Shown: positions 1-6,343 of the stretch, one piece after another | Layout of the letters: every line of letters starts with the position of its first letter | How positions within the stretch are numbered: position 1 is the stretch's first letter | Assembly (NCBI GenBank): GCA_029558435.1 | Contig: JAKQEZ010000363.1 | Coordinates: 1 to 7,329, forward strand | Direction: 5' to 3' | Origin: Bacteroidota bacterium | GTDB lineage: Bacteria; Bacteroidota; Bacteroidia; Flavobacteriales; Crocinitomicaceae | DNA length: 7,329 nucleotides | Made by a program: the position numbers and the translations under genes | The notes under the pieces: model-generated | The model's database searches: none | Told to the model about the DNA's origin: nothing | Seen by the model: only the letters and a program-made list of their open reading frames with translations

Positions 1-644
1 CTGGCATTATAACTGGAATGCTAACGCCCAACATGCAAGGAAATTTTATTGGTCGCATCTATTATTTTCAACGAAGGTTTAGAATTTCTATTGTGTTGCT
101 AACCTTAACAGCCAATTTAGGACAATTTATAGCCACTATTGTTTTGGGTGTTTTTGGACTGGTTTTATCTTCAAAAATTGTAGCTTCCAATTTACTGTTT
201 TTTCCTTTATTGATTGTTCTTACTAGCCTATTGTTTTACTTCAATTATGAAAAAATACAATTCTTTTCAAAACAATTCAAATGGTACAAACGCATAGCAA
301 TGGTGCTCCAAACCAATGCGCGTTTTAGACTGCATATTTTGCTATTGTCTTTACTTAGGCATTTGGTTTTTGCTTTGCAATTATTGCTTGCTTTTCATGC
401 ATTTGGAGAACCAATGACTTGGCATTTATTCTGGTTGATTTGGTTGTTTTATTTGTGGACAACGCTTTCTCCATCTTTGTTTTTAGGAAAATTATTTATC
501 CGAGAATCCATTGCTTTATTGGTTTTTAATGGATTGAGCATTTCACCCACTTCAATTGTAATGGTTTCGCTGACGGTATGGGTTTTTAATCTATTTTTAC
601 CTACACTTTTAGGATTAATTATTTGCAAAAAGAAACAGAAATGA
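1..644 (+). CDS. Flippase-like integral membrane protein (UPF0104/LPG synthase TM family), 3' part
   Basis: The reading frame is open to the left edge (first full codon at 3), so the ATG at 18 is internal and the gene is 5'-truncated. About 213 codons are visible, ending in TGA at 642-644. The visible protein is very hydrophobic, with roughly five membrane segments and a lysine-rich cytosolic tail (KKKQK). Near its start it has LTPNMQGNFIGR, which fits the G-x-x-TP-x-x-x-G motif of the UPF0104 / lysylphosphatidylglycerol synthase transmembrane family. Members of that family lie in the inner membrane, and many are encoded beside glycosyltransferases. No LPG-synthase catalytic domain follows, so a lipid- or glycan-handling (flippase-like) role is inferred and aminoacyl transfer is unlikely. 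The stop codon overlaps the ATG of the downstream glycosyltransferase, suggesting translational coupling and a shared pathway. The family call is fairly secure; the substrate is unknown. Confidence 0.75.
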   Translation, partial: GIITGMLTPNMQGNFIGRIYYFQRRFRISIVLLTLTANLGQFIATIVLGVFGLVLSSKIVASNLLFFPLLIVLTSLLFYFNYEKIQFFSKQFKWYKRIAMVLQTNARFRLHILLLSLLRHLVFALQLLLAFHAFGEPMTWHLFWLIWLFYLWTTLSPSLFLGKLFIRESIALLVFNGLSISPTSIVMVSLTVWVFNLFLPTLLGLIICKKKQK

Positions 645-1738
645 TTGATGCAACGTTGGCATATTGTATTATTTATTTTTTAGTGGCAATAGCGGCGTAT
701 GTTGGTACCCAAAAAATGCAATTTAAAAACAAAAATCTTGCTCAAGAATTGAATTCAATGGGTGAAATAACACTCATAGTTCCATTTAGAGATGAAGCCA
801 AGCGTATTTTACCTTTATTGCAATCGCTGTCTGCATCCAACCAATTGCCTAAAGAAATTTTGTTTGTCAACGATCATTCTTGCGATCAAACTATTGAAGT
901 GATTAAGAACCATTTAAAAATTGATAATTATCGGATTATTCATTCTCAAAAAGATGGAAAAAAAGCGGCAATACATGCTGGAGTTGAACAATGTTTAACC
1001 CCCTATTTCTTAACCATGGATGCCGATATTTCATTTGGCAATGATTATTTTGATAAATTATTTCAGTTAGCAGCCGTTGATATGGCTATACTTCCTGTAA
1101 AAATGCAATCGAAAGGTGGGTTTTCTCTTTTTGAGTTGGATGTTTATTTAGTTAATGTTTTGAACAGTATTGTTGCTGGCTATTATCGTCCAATTGTGGC
1201 GAGTGGTGCCAATTTATTGGTTAAAAAAACAGCCTATTTGGCTTCTAATACAATGGAACATCATGCACACATATTGAGTGGCGACGATCAATTTTTATTG
1301 AACGATTTTTTGCAATCAAACAAAATAGTTGCTGTATATACCAACAAACAACTTGCTGTTACAACGCCTTCGCCTGCATCCGTGAAAGATTTGATAAATC
1401 AACGGTTACGATGGATTCAAAAAACCCCGCATGTAAATGATGGATTGGCAAAACAAATAGGCATTATTCATTTAGGTTGGATGCTAATACTGAGCGTATT
1501 GGTGACGATTCTTTTGTTGCAAAGCCACTATTCTACTGCGCTATTTTTAATCATTTCAAAAAGCGCAATTGATGCTTGGGTTTCTTTCTCGTATTTTAAA
1601 TCTATTGAAAAACTACGTTATTTGGTGTTGCTTCCTTTATACGAAATGTGTTTTCCTATTTACACGTTGTTGCTTGCAATTTTATCGTTGTTTTATCAAC
1701 CAAAGTGGAAGCAGCGTCCCACCCTATCCAAACAATAG
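641..1738 (+). CDS. Membrane-anchored family 2 glycosyltransferase (QxxRW type)
   Basis: This predicted inner-membrane GT-A glycosyltransferase has 365 residues from the ATG at 641. That start overlaps the upstream stop as ATGA and is preferred over an in-frame TTG at 623. An N-terminal membrane segment (about 3-20) precedes the catalytic domain. Visible motifs are IVPFRDEA (about 47-54), VNDHS (76-80, nucleotide binding), MDAD (126-129, the DxD metal site), SGDDQ (213-217, acidic acceptor-site residues) and QRLRW (254-258). The QxxRW motif is typical of processive or membrane-embedded GT2 enzymes such as cellulose and hyaluronan synthases, and of several glycolipid synthases. Three or four hydrophobic segments follow (about 275-350), ending in a basic tail. 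All expected catalytic motifs are present, so it should be active. The donor sugar and product cannot be read from sequence. Pairing with the flippase-like gene suggests an envelope glycolipid or polysaccharide. Its stop abuts the stop of the convergent peptidase. Confidence 0.88.
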   Translation: MIDATLAYCIIYFLVAIAAYVGTQKMQFKNKNLAQELNSMGEITLIVPFRDEAKRILPLLQSLSASNQLPKEILFVNDHSCDQTIEVIKNHLKIDNYRIIHSQKDGKKAAIHAGVEQCLTPYFLTMDADISFGNDYFDKLFQLAAVDMAILPVKMQSKGGFSLFELDVYLVNVLNSIVAGYYRPIVASGANLLVKKTAYLASNTMEHHAHILSGDDQFLLNDFLQSNKIVAVYTNKQLAVTTPSPASVKDLINQRLRWIQKTPHVNDGLAKQIGIIHLGWMLILSVLVTILLLQSHYSTALFLIISKSAIDAWVSFSYFKSIEKLRYLVLLPLYEMCFPIYTLLLAILSLFYQPKWKQRPTLSKQ

Positions 1739-3898
1739 CTACTGAATAATGATTTTTTGTTGGTAAACTTTTTCATTTGCTACCGTTCTAAAAATGTAAA
1801 CACCTGGTGTAAATTTACTTACGACCCATGATTGTTGTTGCACATTTAGCGCATGTTGCTTGCCCGACAAATCAATCAATTCAACGGATGTTATGTTGCT
1901 TAAACCTTGAAGATGAATTGTTGCTGATGATGGATTAGGATATACCGTCCATTTTGCTATTGTTGCAACATTGTCTTCAAGTCCAACAATGGTTAACGCT
2001 TTTTTCACAGCTGCCAACGCGTTGATTTTTCCATGTCCCCATTTCACATCACCTATGGCTGGTATTTGACCTGTATATTGATCCAAACGAGCTGTTTCTA
2101 TGATGATTTGTTTCACTTGACGCGGTGATAAATAGGGATTTGCGTCCCAAATTAAAGCGCAAATTCCAGCAACAGCGGGTGACGACATAGAAGTGCCCGA
2201 CAATGAAGTGAAATGGTATGTTTTACTATTGAAATTGGTTGAAGCAAGTGAGCTATAACTATCGGTAGTATATGAATTAACACTACTAACGACAGAAGAA
2301 CCTGGAGCAGAAATATCGGGTTTCATTGCACCATCATTTCTTGGTCCAATGCTTGAAAATCCTGAACGGCTACCTCCAAAAACATTACCACTAGAGTGCA
2401 AAAATTCAGCAGCATGAGAAGCTACAGAAATGCAATCAGTTGCACAAGTTGGTTCACCAATACCATATTGAGCATCACCTCCAATAGACCAGGCTCCAAA
2501 TGTAAAAAATGCTTGTCCCCAATTTCCTCCATTGGTTGTTAATTCCACTAAATTCCAAAAATGCACGGTTCCTTGGTTTGCACGGGCAACTAACACAATA
2601 TTTACAGCATGTTTATTTTTAACGCGAAAACGCACCATTGGTTTTCCGTTGGATGGGAAAGCTGATTGAGCCACAATGTTATACCAAACAGTGTCGGTTG
2701 GAGAAATCAATAAATATCCTTCATCATATCCGTTCATTGATGTTGAATAATAGGGAGTTTCTGCAACAAGGTTGGTTGCTGTGGAATAGACCTGAATTTT
2801 TACATCAAAATCAAATCCGGGTGTCCCCCAACCATGCAAACTTTGTCCCCACATTGAATCGTGAAGAGCATAATCATAAAATTGCACTTTTGAACGTATG
2901 CTATCGTTATTAAATTCTTTTTGAAAATGAAAATTAACACTGCCATTATTGCCTGCTGATGAAACAAATAAAACCCCTAAATCGGTCAGTTCTTCAATAG
3001 CTTGGCTTAATAAGGATGTTCCATCATTACCACTAAAATGATACAAGCCCCAGCTCATATTTACAACCAAGCGTTTTCCAGCCGCCTGAGCTTTAGAATA
3101 CATCCAGTTCCAGCCATCAACTGCAGCCGCTTCGTCAATAATCAACGTATTGAATAAAAATTGATTTTCAAAAGCCATTCCTTTAGAGTAAACACCTGCT
3201 CCACTTCCGCCAGCTATGCCTGAAACGTGCGTTCCGTGAGTAGAGTGATTGTATTGATTAGAGGTATCGCATTCTGCAGTTAATAAATCATTTACAGTTG
3301 CATATTCAGTTCCATAATTATAACCTGTAGGTGTGGGTCCAGCGTGTTTAAATTGATCCCAAGCAGCCAAAATGCGGTTGTTTTGCAAAAGTGTATCATA
3401 AAACATCGGATGGGTGTAATCAAAACCCCAATCTTGAACTCCAATAATCACATTTTTCCCAGAATATCCTTGTGCCAATCCCCAACCATTATGAACACTA
3501 TCAACGCGCGTATCGTAGGTAACTTTATACAAATCTGGTTTTATTTTACCGGCCAATTCTAAGTGCGAAATTTGTGGTAAATTGGCTATTTTATCCAATT
3601 TATCAATTCGGATACGAATACTTCTTATAGTTCCAACTCCTTTGCCAATAATAACATCATTGGAATTAGAAACAACTTGGTTATTTTTTAATTTACCAAC
3701 AAATGAAACATAAATTTCCTTGTTTATTTCTATCAATGGGAGTTCTTGCCACATATTTTTATCCTTTTTTTGAATCAATGCTGCATTTTTTTTAATGAAC
3801 ATTAAATCAACTTGAGATTTCAACGACATGATGGGCTGTTGCGCCACTAAAGTGAATGGAAGTAGCAATATAGCAAGTAAGAATGTTTTCATTTTCAT
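1739..3898 (-). CDS. Secreted subtilisin-like serine peptidase (S8) with T9SS type A sorting domain
   Basis: This 719-residue protein starts at 3898; a second ATG two codons in (3892) is an equally possible start. Order of parts: signal peptide (1-19, basic start, hydrophobic core, VAQQ end); a prodomain-like region (about 57-123) ending in an LDKIANLP segment typical of Bacteroidota subtilases; and an S8 catalytic domain (about 145-635). The triad is D156 (GVQDWGFD), H221 (HGTHVSG) and S570 (GTSMSSP), with oxyanion Asn N317 (SSAGNNG). N317 to S570 spans 253 residues against 66 in subtilisin BPN'; most of the excess is a beta-rich insert at about 325-475. Residues about 649-719, beginning TVYPNP, match a T9SS type A C-terminal sorting domain. 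The protein is therefore expected to pass the inner membrane by Sec and the outer membrane by T9SS, then be released or surface-attached. Physiological substrates are unknown; nutrient proteolysis or processing of surface proteins are both possible. Confidence 0.93.
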   Translation of the reverse strand: MKMKTFLLAILLLPFTLVAQQPIMSLKSQVDLMFIKKNAALIQKKDKNMWQELPLIEINKEIYVSFVGKLKNNQVVSNSNDVIIGKGVGTIRSIRIRIDKLDKIANLPQISHLELAGKIKPDLYKVTYDTRVDSVHNGWGLAQGYSGKNVIIGVQDWGFDYTHPMFYDTLLQNNRILAAWDQFKHAGPTPTGYNYGTEYATVNDLLTAECDTSNQYNHSTHGTHVSGIAGGSGAGVYSKGMAFENQFLFNTLIIDEAAAVDGWNWMYSKAQAAGKRLVVNMSWGLYHFSGNDGTSLLSQAIEELTDLGVLFVSSAGNNGSVNFHFQKEFNNDSIRSKVQFYDYALHDSMWGQSLHGWGTPGFDFDVKIQVYSTATNLVAETPYYSTSMNGYDEGYLLISPTDTVWYNIVAQSAFPSNGKPMVRFRVKNKHAVNIVLVARANQGTVHFWNLVELTTNGGNWGQAFFTFGAWSIGGDAQYGIGEPTCATDCISVASHAAEFLHSSGNVFGGSRSGFSSIGPRNDGAMKPDISAPGSSVVSSVNSYTTDSYSSLASTNFNSKTYHFTSLSGTSMSSPAVAGICALIWDANPYLSPRQVKQIIIETARLDQYTGQIPAIGDVKWGHGKINALAAVKKALTIVGLEDNVATIAKWTVYPNPSSATIHLQGLSNITSVELIDLSGKQHALNVQQQSWVVSKFTPGVYIFRTVANEKVYQQKIIIQ

Positions 3899-3912
3899 TT
3901 TTTTAATTGATG

Positions 3913-3920
3913 TAAAGATA
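3913..3920 (-). promoter_or_regulatory. Candidate -7 promoter element of the S8 peptidase gene
   Basis: Read on the minus strand, TATCTTTA matches the Bacteroidota -7 consensus TAnnTTTG at seven of eight bases and lies 14 bases upstream of the ATG at 3898. A partly overlapping alternative, AACTTTTG, lies just upstream at 3922-3929. No clear TTG -33 box is seen at the usual distance for either, so the exact element is uncertain. Confidence 0.35.
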
Positions 3921-4002
3921 ACAAAAGTTAATATTTATTAATAAAATGTATGAAATCATTTGTTTATAGCAATGCGGTGTGGATGAAATACTAAACATTA
4001 AT

Positions 4003-4010
4003 TATATTTG
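4003..4010 (+). promoter_or_regulatory. Candidate -7 promoter element of rseP
   Basis: TATATTTG is a perfect match to the Bacteroidota TAnnTTTG element and ends 29 bases before the ATG at 4040. That would give an A-rich leader of about 20-25 nt without a Shine-Dalgarno site, as is common in this phylum. No convincing TTG -33 box is present. The element implies that this gene is transcribed on its own and not as part of a dxr-rseP operon. Confidence 0.55.
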
Positions 4011-4039
4011 TTGGCTTAAATTAAAATGATAAACACACA

Positions 4040-5371
4040 ATGGAAGTATTGATAATTGTTTCACAATTGATTTTATCGCTCGCAATTTTAGTTGTACTTC
4101 ATGAATTTGGACACTACATAGCAGCCAGAATGTTTGATATTCGAGTTGAAAAATTCTATTTATTTTTTGATCCTTGGTTTTCATTGTTCAAACGCAAAAT
4201 TGGTGATACCGAATGGGGAATTGGATGGTTGCCATTAGGAGGATACGTCAAAATTTCGGGAATGATTGACGAATCGATGGATAAGGAGCAAATGGCAAAA
4301 CCACCACAACCATGGGAATTTCGTTCAAAACCTGCGTGGCAACGTTTAATTGTGATGATTGGAGGTGTAACGGTTAACTTCTTTTTGGCACTTTTAATTT
4401 ATGCCATGATTTTATTTGTGTGGGGAAAACAATACTATACGGTTGATTCTGCTAAGAAATATGGTATGTCGGTTGCCTATCCAGAGCTCAAAAAATATGG
4501 TTTAGAAGACGGCGATATTCCTGTAAAAGTTGGTGAACAAAAAGTGGATAACATTGCTAAAATGTTCTCTGCCATTGTTATTGAAGGCGAAAGAAAATTG
4601 ACCGTTAATAGAAACGGAGAAACAGTGGAATTGGAATTACCACAAGATTTTGATCAAGTAGCATTGAAAAACAGTTACACCAGTTTGTACAATTTGCGAA
4701 TACCTACTGTTGTGTATAAAGTAGTAGAAAAATCAAACGCTGCAAAAGGTGGTTTGAAAGAAAAAGACAGCATTGTATCAATCAACGGAGATGCAACTCC
4801 TTATTTTAATGATGTTACGGAAGTGCTTGCTGCCAATAAAAGCAAAAGTATAACAATGGAAGTAATGCGTAATAATGCATTGACACAACTCACATTAAAT
4901 GTTGATTCTACTGGTAAAGTTGGATTTCAACCGCAAGATTACAATTATTTCAACATTCCTTATGCAACAGAAAAATTTGGATTTTTTGAATCTTTTCCAG
5001 CAGGTGTAACTTTGGGTGTTGAAACCTTGAGTAGTTATATAAAATCCATGGGATTAATTTTCACCAAGGAAGGAGCAAAACAAGTGGGCGGATTTGGTTC
5101 TATGAGTAAAATTTTTGCGCCAGTTTGGGATTGGAGAGTATTTTGGTCGGCAACTGCATTCTTATCCATAGTTTTGGCATTTATGAACATACTACCTATC
5201 CCAGCGTTGGATGGTGGACACGTGGTTTTCTTGTTGTATGAAATGGTAACAGGAAAAGAAGCACCTCAAAAAGTATTGGAAATTGCGCAATACATTGGTT
5301 TCTTTTTATTGATTGCATTGATGCTCTATGCCAACGGAAACGATTTATTCAAGTTCCTCACTGGCAAATAA
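4040..5371 (+). CDS. rseP: RseP-type site-2 intramembrane zinc metalloprotease
   Basis: This 443-residue inner-membrane protease belongs to family M50B. The zinc-binding motif HEFGH (residues 21-25) lies in the first membrane segment, and the third zinc ligand is D391 in the LDGGH motif of a late membrane segment (NILPIPALDGGH). The WLPLGGYVKI segment (about 65-75) is the membrane-associated beta-hairpin characteristic of RseP. The periplasmic part holds a degenerate first PDZ-like region (about 150-200) and a clearer second one (about 222-300, with KGGLKEKDSIVSING). Length and order match RseP/YaeL. Known family members cut transmembrane anti-sigma factors and remnant signal peptides; here the substrate is not evident, and no anti-sigma or sigma gene is in the window. 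In many bacteria rseP follows dxr or lies near bamA and cdsA, but here it stands alone between its own promoter and a terminator. The ATG at 4040 is the natural start because the membrane segment begins at once. Confidence 0.92.
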   Translation: MEVLIIVSQLILSLAILVVLHEFGHYIAARMFDIRVEKFYLFFDPWFSLFKRKIGDTEWGIGWLPLGGYVKISGMIDESMDKEQMAKPPQPWEFRSKPAWQRLIVMIGGVTVNFFLALLIYAMILFVWGKQYYTVDSAKKYGMSVAYPELKKYGLEDGDIPVKVGEQKVDNIAKMFSAIVIEGERKLTVNRNGETVELELPQDFDQVALKNSYTSLYNLRIPTVVYKVVEKSNAAKGGLKEKDSIVSINGDATPYFNDVTEVLAANKSKSITMEVMRNNALTQLTLNVDSTGKVGFQPQDYNYFNIPYATEKFGFFESFPAGVTLGVETLSSYIKSMGLIFTKEGAKQVGGFGSMSKIFAPVWDWRVFWSATAFLSIVLAFMNILPIPALDGGHVVFLLYEMVTGKEAPQKVLEIAQYIGFFLLIALMLYANGNDLFKFLTGK

Positions 5372-5392
5372 AATTCCTAAAAAATTCATGAA

Positions 5393-5430
5393 GTAGGCGT
5401 TTTTTTTTATTGAAGAACGCCTATTTTTTT
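5393..5430 (+). terminator. Rho-independent terminator after rseP
   Basis: The inverted repeat TAGGCG (5394-5399) / CGCCTA (5418-5423) extends inward through T-A pairs and one wobble to a stem of about 11 bp with an 8-base loop. On the + strand it is followed by a run of seven T (5424-5430). It lies 22 bases after the rseP stop. Its right arm and T run are also the stop codon and final lysine codons of the convergent O-methyltransferase. The minus-strand read has no T run after the stem, so efficient termination is predicted mainly for rseP. Confidence 0.8.
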
Positions 5431-6062
5431 CGAGCAATCATCAACCCATCGCGAATGGGAAACAAAACTTCTTGCACACGCTCATCTTGGTGCACCATTT
5501 TATTATAGTCCATCAACAATTGAGTAGATTTATCTAATTTTTCGTAATCTTCCAGCACTTTTCCAGACCACAACACATTGTCAGCAATAATGTAGCCCCC
5601 TGTTTTTACTTTGTCAAATACTAAATTGTAGTAATTGATGTAATTTTTTTTGTCGGCATCAATAAAAACAATATCAAACATTTCGTCTAGCGTTGGTATA
5701 ATTTGCATGGCATCGCCTATCATTGGTTTTATTTGCTGTGCTCTCCCCGATTTTTCAATAAACGAAGCAACCAACTCTTCCAATTCTTCATTCACATCAA
5801 TGGTGATTAATTGTCCTGTTGGTGTTAAACCTTCTGCCAAGCACAATGCCGAATAGCCGGTATAGGTTCCAATTTCTAAAATTCGTTGTGGCTGAATCAT
5901 GTGCGAAAGCAAACTCAAAACACGTCCTTGAAAATGGCCGCTCAACATGCGTGGTTGCAGCACTTCTAAATGAGTTTTACGGTTTAATTCTTGCAAATAC
6001 GGCGGTTCAATTTCTGTGTGTGCACATACGTATTTGTCGAGTTCCTCACTAATAAATTCCAT
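5421..6062 (-). CDS. SAM-dependent O-methyltransferase, caffeoyl-CoA-OMT type (Methyltransf_3)
   Basis: This predicted cytosolic class I methyltransferase has 213 residues from the ATG at 6062. An in-frame TTG at 6083 would add seven residues, but it lies inside the gene's own -7 promoter element, so it is rejected as the start. Motif I is ILEIGTYTGYSA (61-72, SAM binding), D89 in LITIDV probably contacts the SAM ribose, and FIDADKK (133-139) and ADNVLWSG (160-167) supply D135, D161 and N162, the divalent-metal ligands of this family. The length fits bacterial members (about 210-220 residues). Characterised relatives methylate catechol-type or other vicinal-diol acceptors, and some bacterial ones act on tRNA (TrmR), so the substrate should not be inferred from the plant name. 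It is transcribed toward rseP and away from the SRP RNA gene, and appears monocistronic. The start choice and family are firm; the substrate is unknown. Confidence 0.88.
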   Translation of the reverse strand: MEFISEELDKYVCAHTEIEPPYLQELNRKTHLEVLQPRMLSGHFQGRVLSLLSHMIQPQRILEIGTYTGYSALCLAEGLTPTGQLITIDVNEELEELVASFIEKSGRAQQIKPMIGDAMQIIPTLDEMFDIVFIDADKKNYINYYNLVFDKVKTGGYIIADNVLWSGKVLEDYEKLDKSTQLLMDYNKMVHQDERVQEVLFPIRDGLMIARKK

Positions 6063-6080
6063 GTTTGATTGTTTTTCCTG

Positions 6081-6088
6081 CAAAAGTA
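6081..6088 (-). promoter_or_regulatory. -7 promoter element of the O-methyltransferase gene
   Basis: On the minus strand TACTTTTG matches TAnnTTTG exactly, 18 bases upstream of the ATG at 6062. The implied leader is very short, about 10-13 nt. The same core, within an 11-base identical stretch, occurs before the SRP RNA gene. The region upstream is the T-rich tail of the SRP RNA gene, so no separate -33 box can be distinguished. Confidence 0.6.
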
Positions 6089-6090
6089 GT

Positions 6091-6108
6091 AAAAAAAGGA
6101 AAAAAAGA
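6091..6108 (-). terminator. U-rich transcription stop after the SRP RNA gene
   Basis: Read on the minus strand, the closing CCCC of the SRP RNA is followed by TC and two runs of seven T separated by CC. The RNA's terminal helix (GGGG paired with CCCC) followed by this U tract has the form of an intrinsic terminator. It separates the SRP RNA from the methyltransferase promoter that follows at once. Confidence 0.55.
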
Positions 6109-6208
6109 GGGGCAAGCTACTTACATCGCACCGCTACAACCTTCGGCCCTTGCTACATTCCTGTCCTGGTGGATTAGAAGGGAGCTGGTCGTGCAAGACT
6201 TACCCCGG
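6109..6208 (-). ncRNA. ffs: Signal recognition particle RNA (small bacterial 4.5S type)
   Basis: On the minus strand this is an RNA of about 100 nt whose 5' GGGGTAAG pairs with 3' CTTGCCCC to close a long hairpin. The apex is the conserved SRP domain IV: CCAGG-ACA-GGAA-TGT-AGCAA, with a GGAA tetraloop at 6161-6158, a three-pair stem, and the CAGG/AGCA symmetric loop that binds the M domain of Ffh. In E. coli 4.5S RNA the same place reads UCAGG-UCC-GGAA-GGA-AGCAG; the loop bases are kept while the stem bases differ but still pair. A lower helix, CCTTC (6181-6177) with GAAGG (6144-6140), is also visible. With Ffh it would direct ribosomes making membrane and exported proteins to FtsY. The exact 5' end is inferred from the promoter and may shift by a few bases. 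Larger Alu-type domains are absent. Confidence 0.93.
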
Positions 6209-6210
6209 CG

Positions 6211-6218
6211 CAAAAGTA
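6211..6218 (-). promoter_or_regulatory. -7 promoter element of the SRP RNA gene
   Basis: On the minus strand TACTTTTG matches the Bacteroidota TAnnTTTG element exactly, with transcription expected to start a few bases on, near the GGGG that opens the RNA. The distance from the element to the first paired G is about 5 bases, which fits a transcription start at the mature 5' end with little or no trimming. No clear TTG -33 box is visible upstream. Confidence 0.6.
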
Positions 6219-6290
6219 GTGATTTTTTCTTATTTGAAAAGCGTTTCCTAAAATTCTTTTGGGATATTTTCAAACTTTTTTTCTAAAAAT

Positions 6291-6322
6291 TTGGTTTAAA
6301 CGATTCTTTTTTATTAATTTAG
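6291..6322 (+). promoter_or_regulatory. Weak candidate promoter of the tyrosine recombinase gene
   Basis: A TTG at 6291-6293 and TAATTTAG at 6315-6322 (a six-of-eight-or-better match to TAnnTTTG) are separated by 21 bases and lie 21 bases before the ATG at 6344. The match is imperfect and the region is AT-rich, so chance is a real alternative. A closer match, TACCTTTT, lies directly against the ATG and is too near to serve. Confidence 0.22.
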
Positions 6323-6343
6323 AATAAACCAAATATACCTTTT

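Noticed and set aside
18..20. ATG at 18 as the true start of the first gene.
   Set aside because: The frame stays open to the window edge (GIITGM before the TP motif) and the family is normally about 300 residues or more, so the gene is truncated on the left.
623..640. TTG at 623 as the start of the glycosyltransferase.
   Set aside because: It lies well inside the upstream gene, while the ATG at 641 gives the classic ATGA overlap and starts right at the membrane segment.
2638..2913. A 91-codon + strand frame inside the S8 peptidase.
   Set aside because: It is antisense to a well-supported coding region with an intact catalytic triad; the translation resembles no family.
3344..3562. A 72-codon + strand frame inside the S8 peptidase.
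   Set aside because: It is the antisense shadow of the peptidase N-terminal region; no promoter or start context supports it.
4002..4184. A 60-codon minus-strand frame over the start of rseP.
   Set aside because: It overlaps the rseP promoter and the zinc-motif-coding segment on the other strand, so it is best explained as chance.
5650..6052. Two overlapping + strand frames (5650-5856 and 5819-6052) inside the methyltransferase.
   Set aside because: Both are antisense to conserved methyltransferase motifs and have no features of their own.
6080..6220. The two GCAAAAGTAGT copies as att sites or a target-site duplication around an inserted SRP RNA gene.
   Set aside because: Each copy sits exactly where a promoter is needed and contains the TAnnTTTG consensus; the identity stops at 11 bases, and the SRP RNA gene is a core gene, not cargo.
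6065..6286. A 73-codon + strand frame between the methyltransferase and the recombinase.
   Set aside because: It lies across the SRP RNA gene, its promoter and its terminator on the other strand, and its product has no recognisable features.
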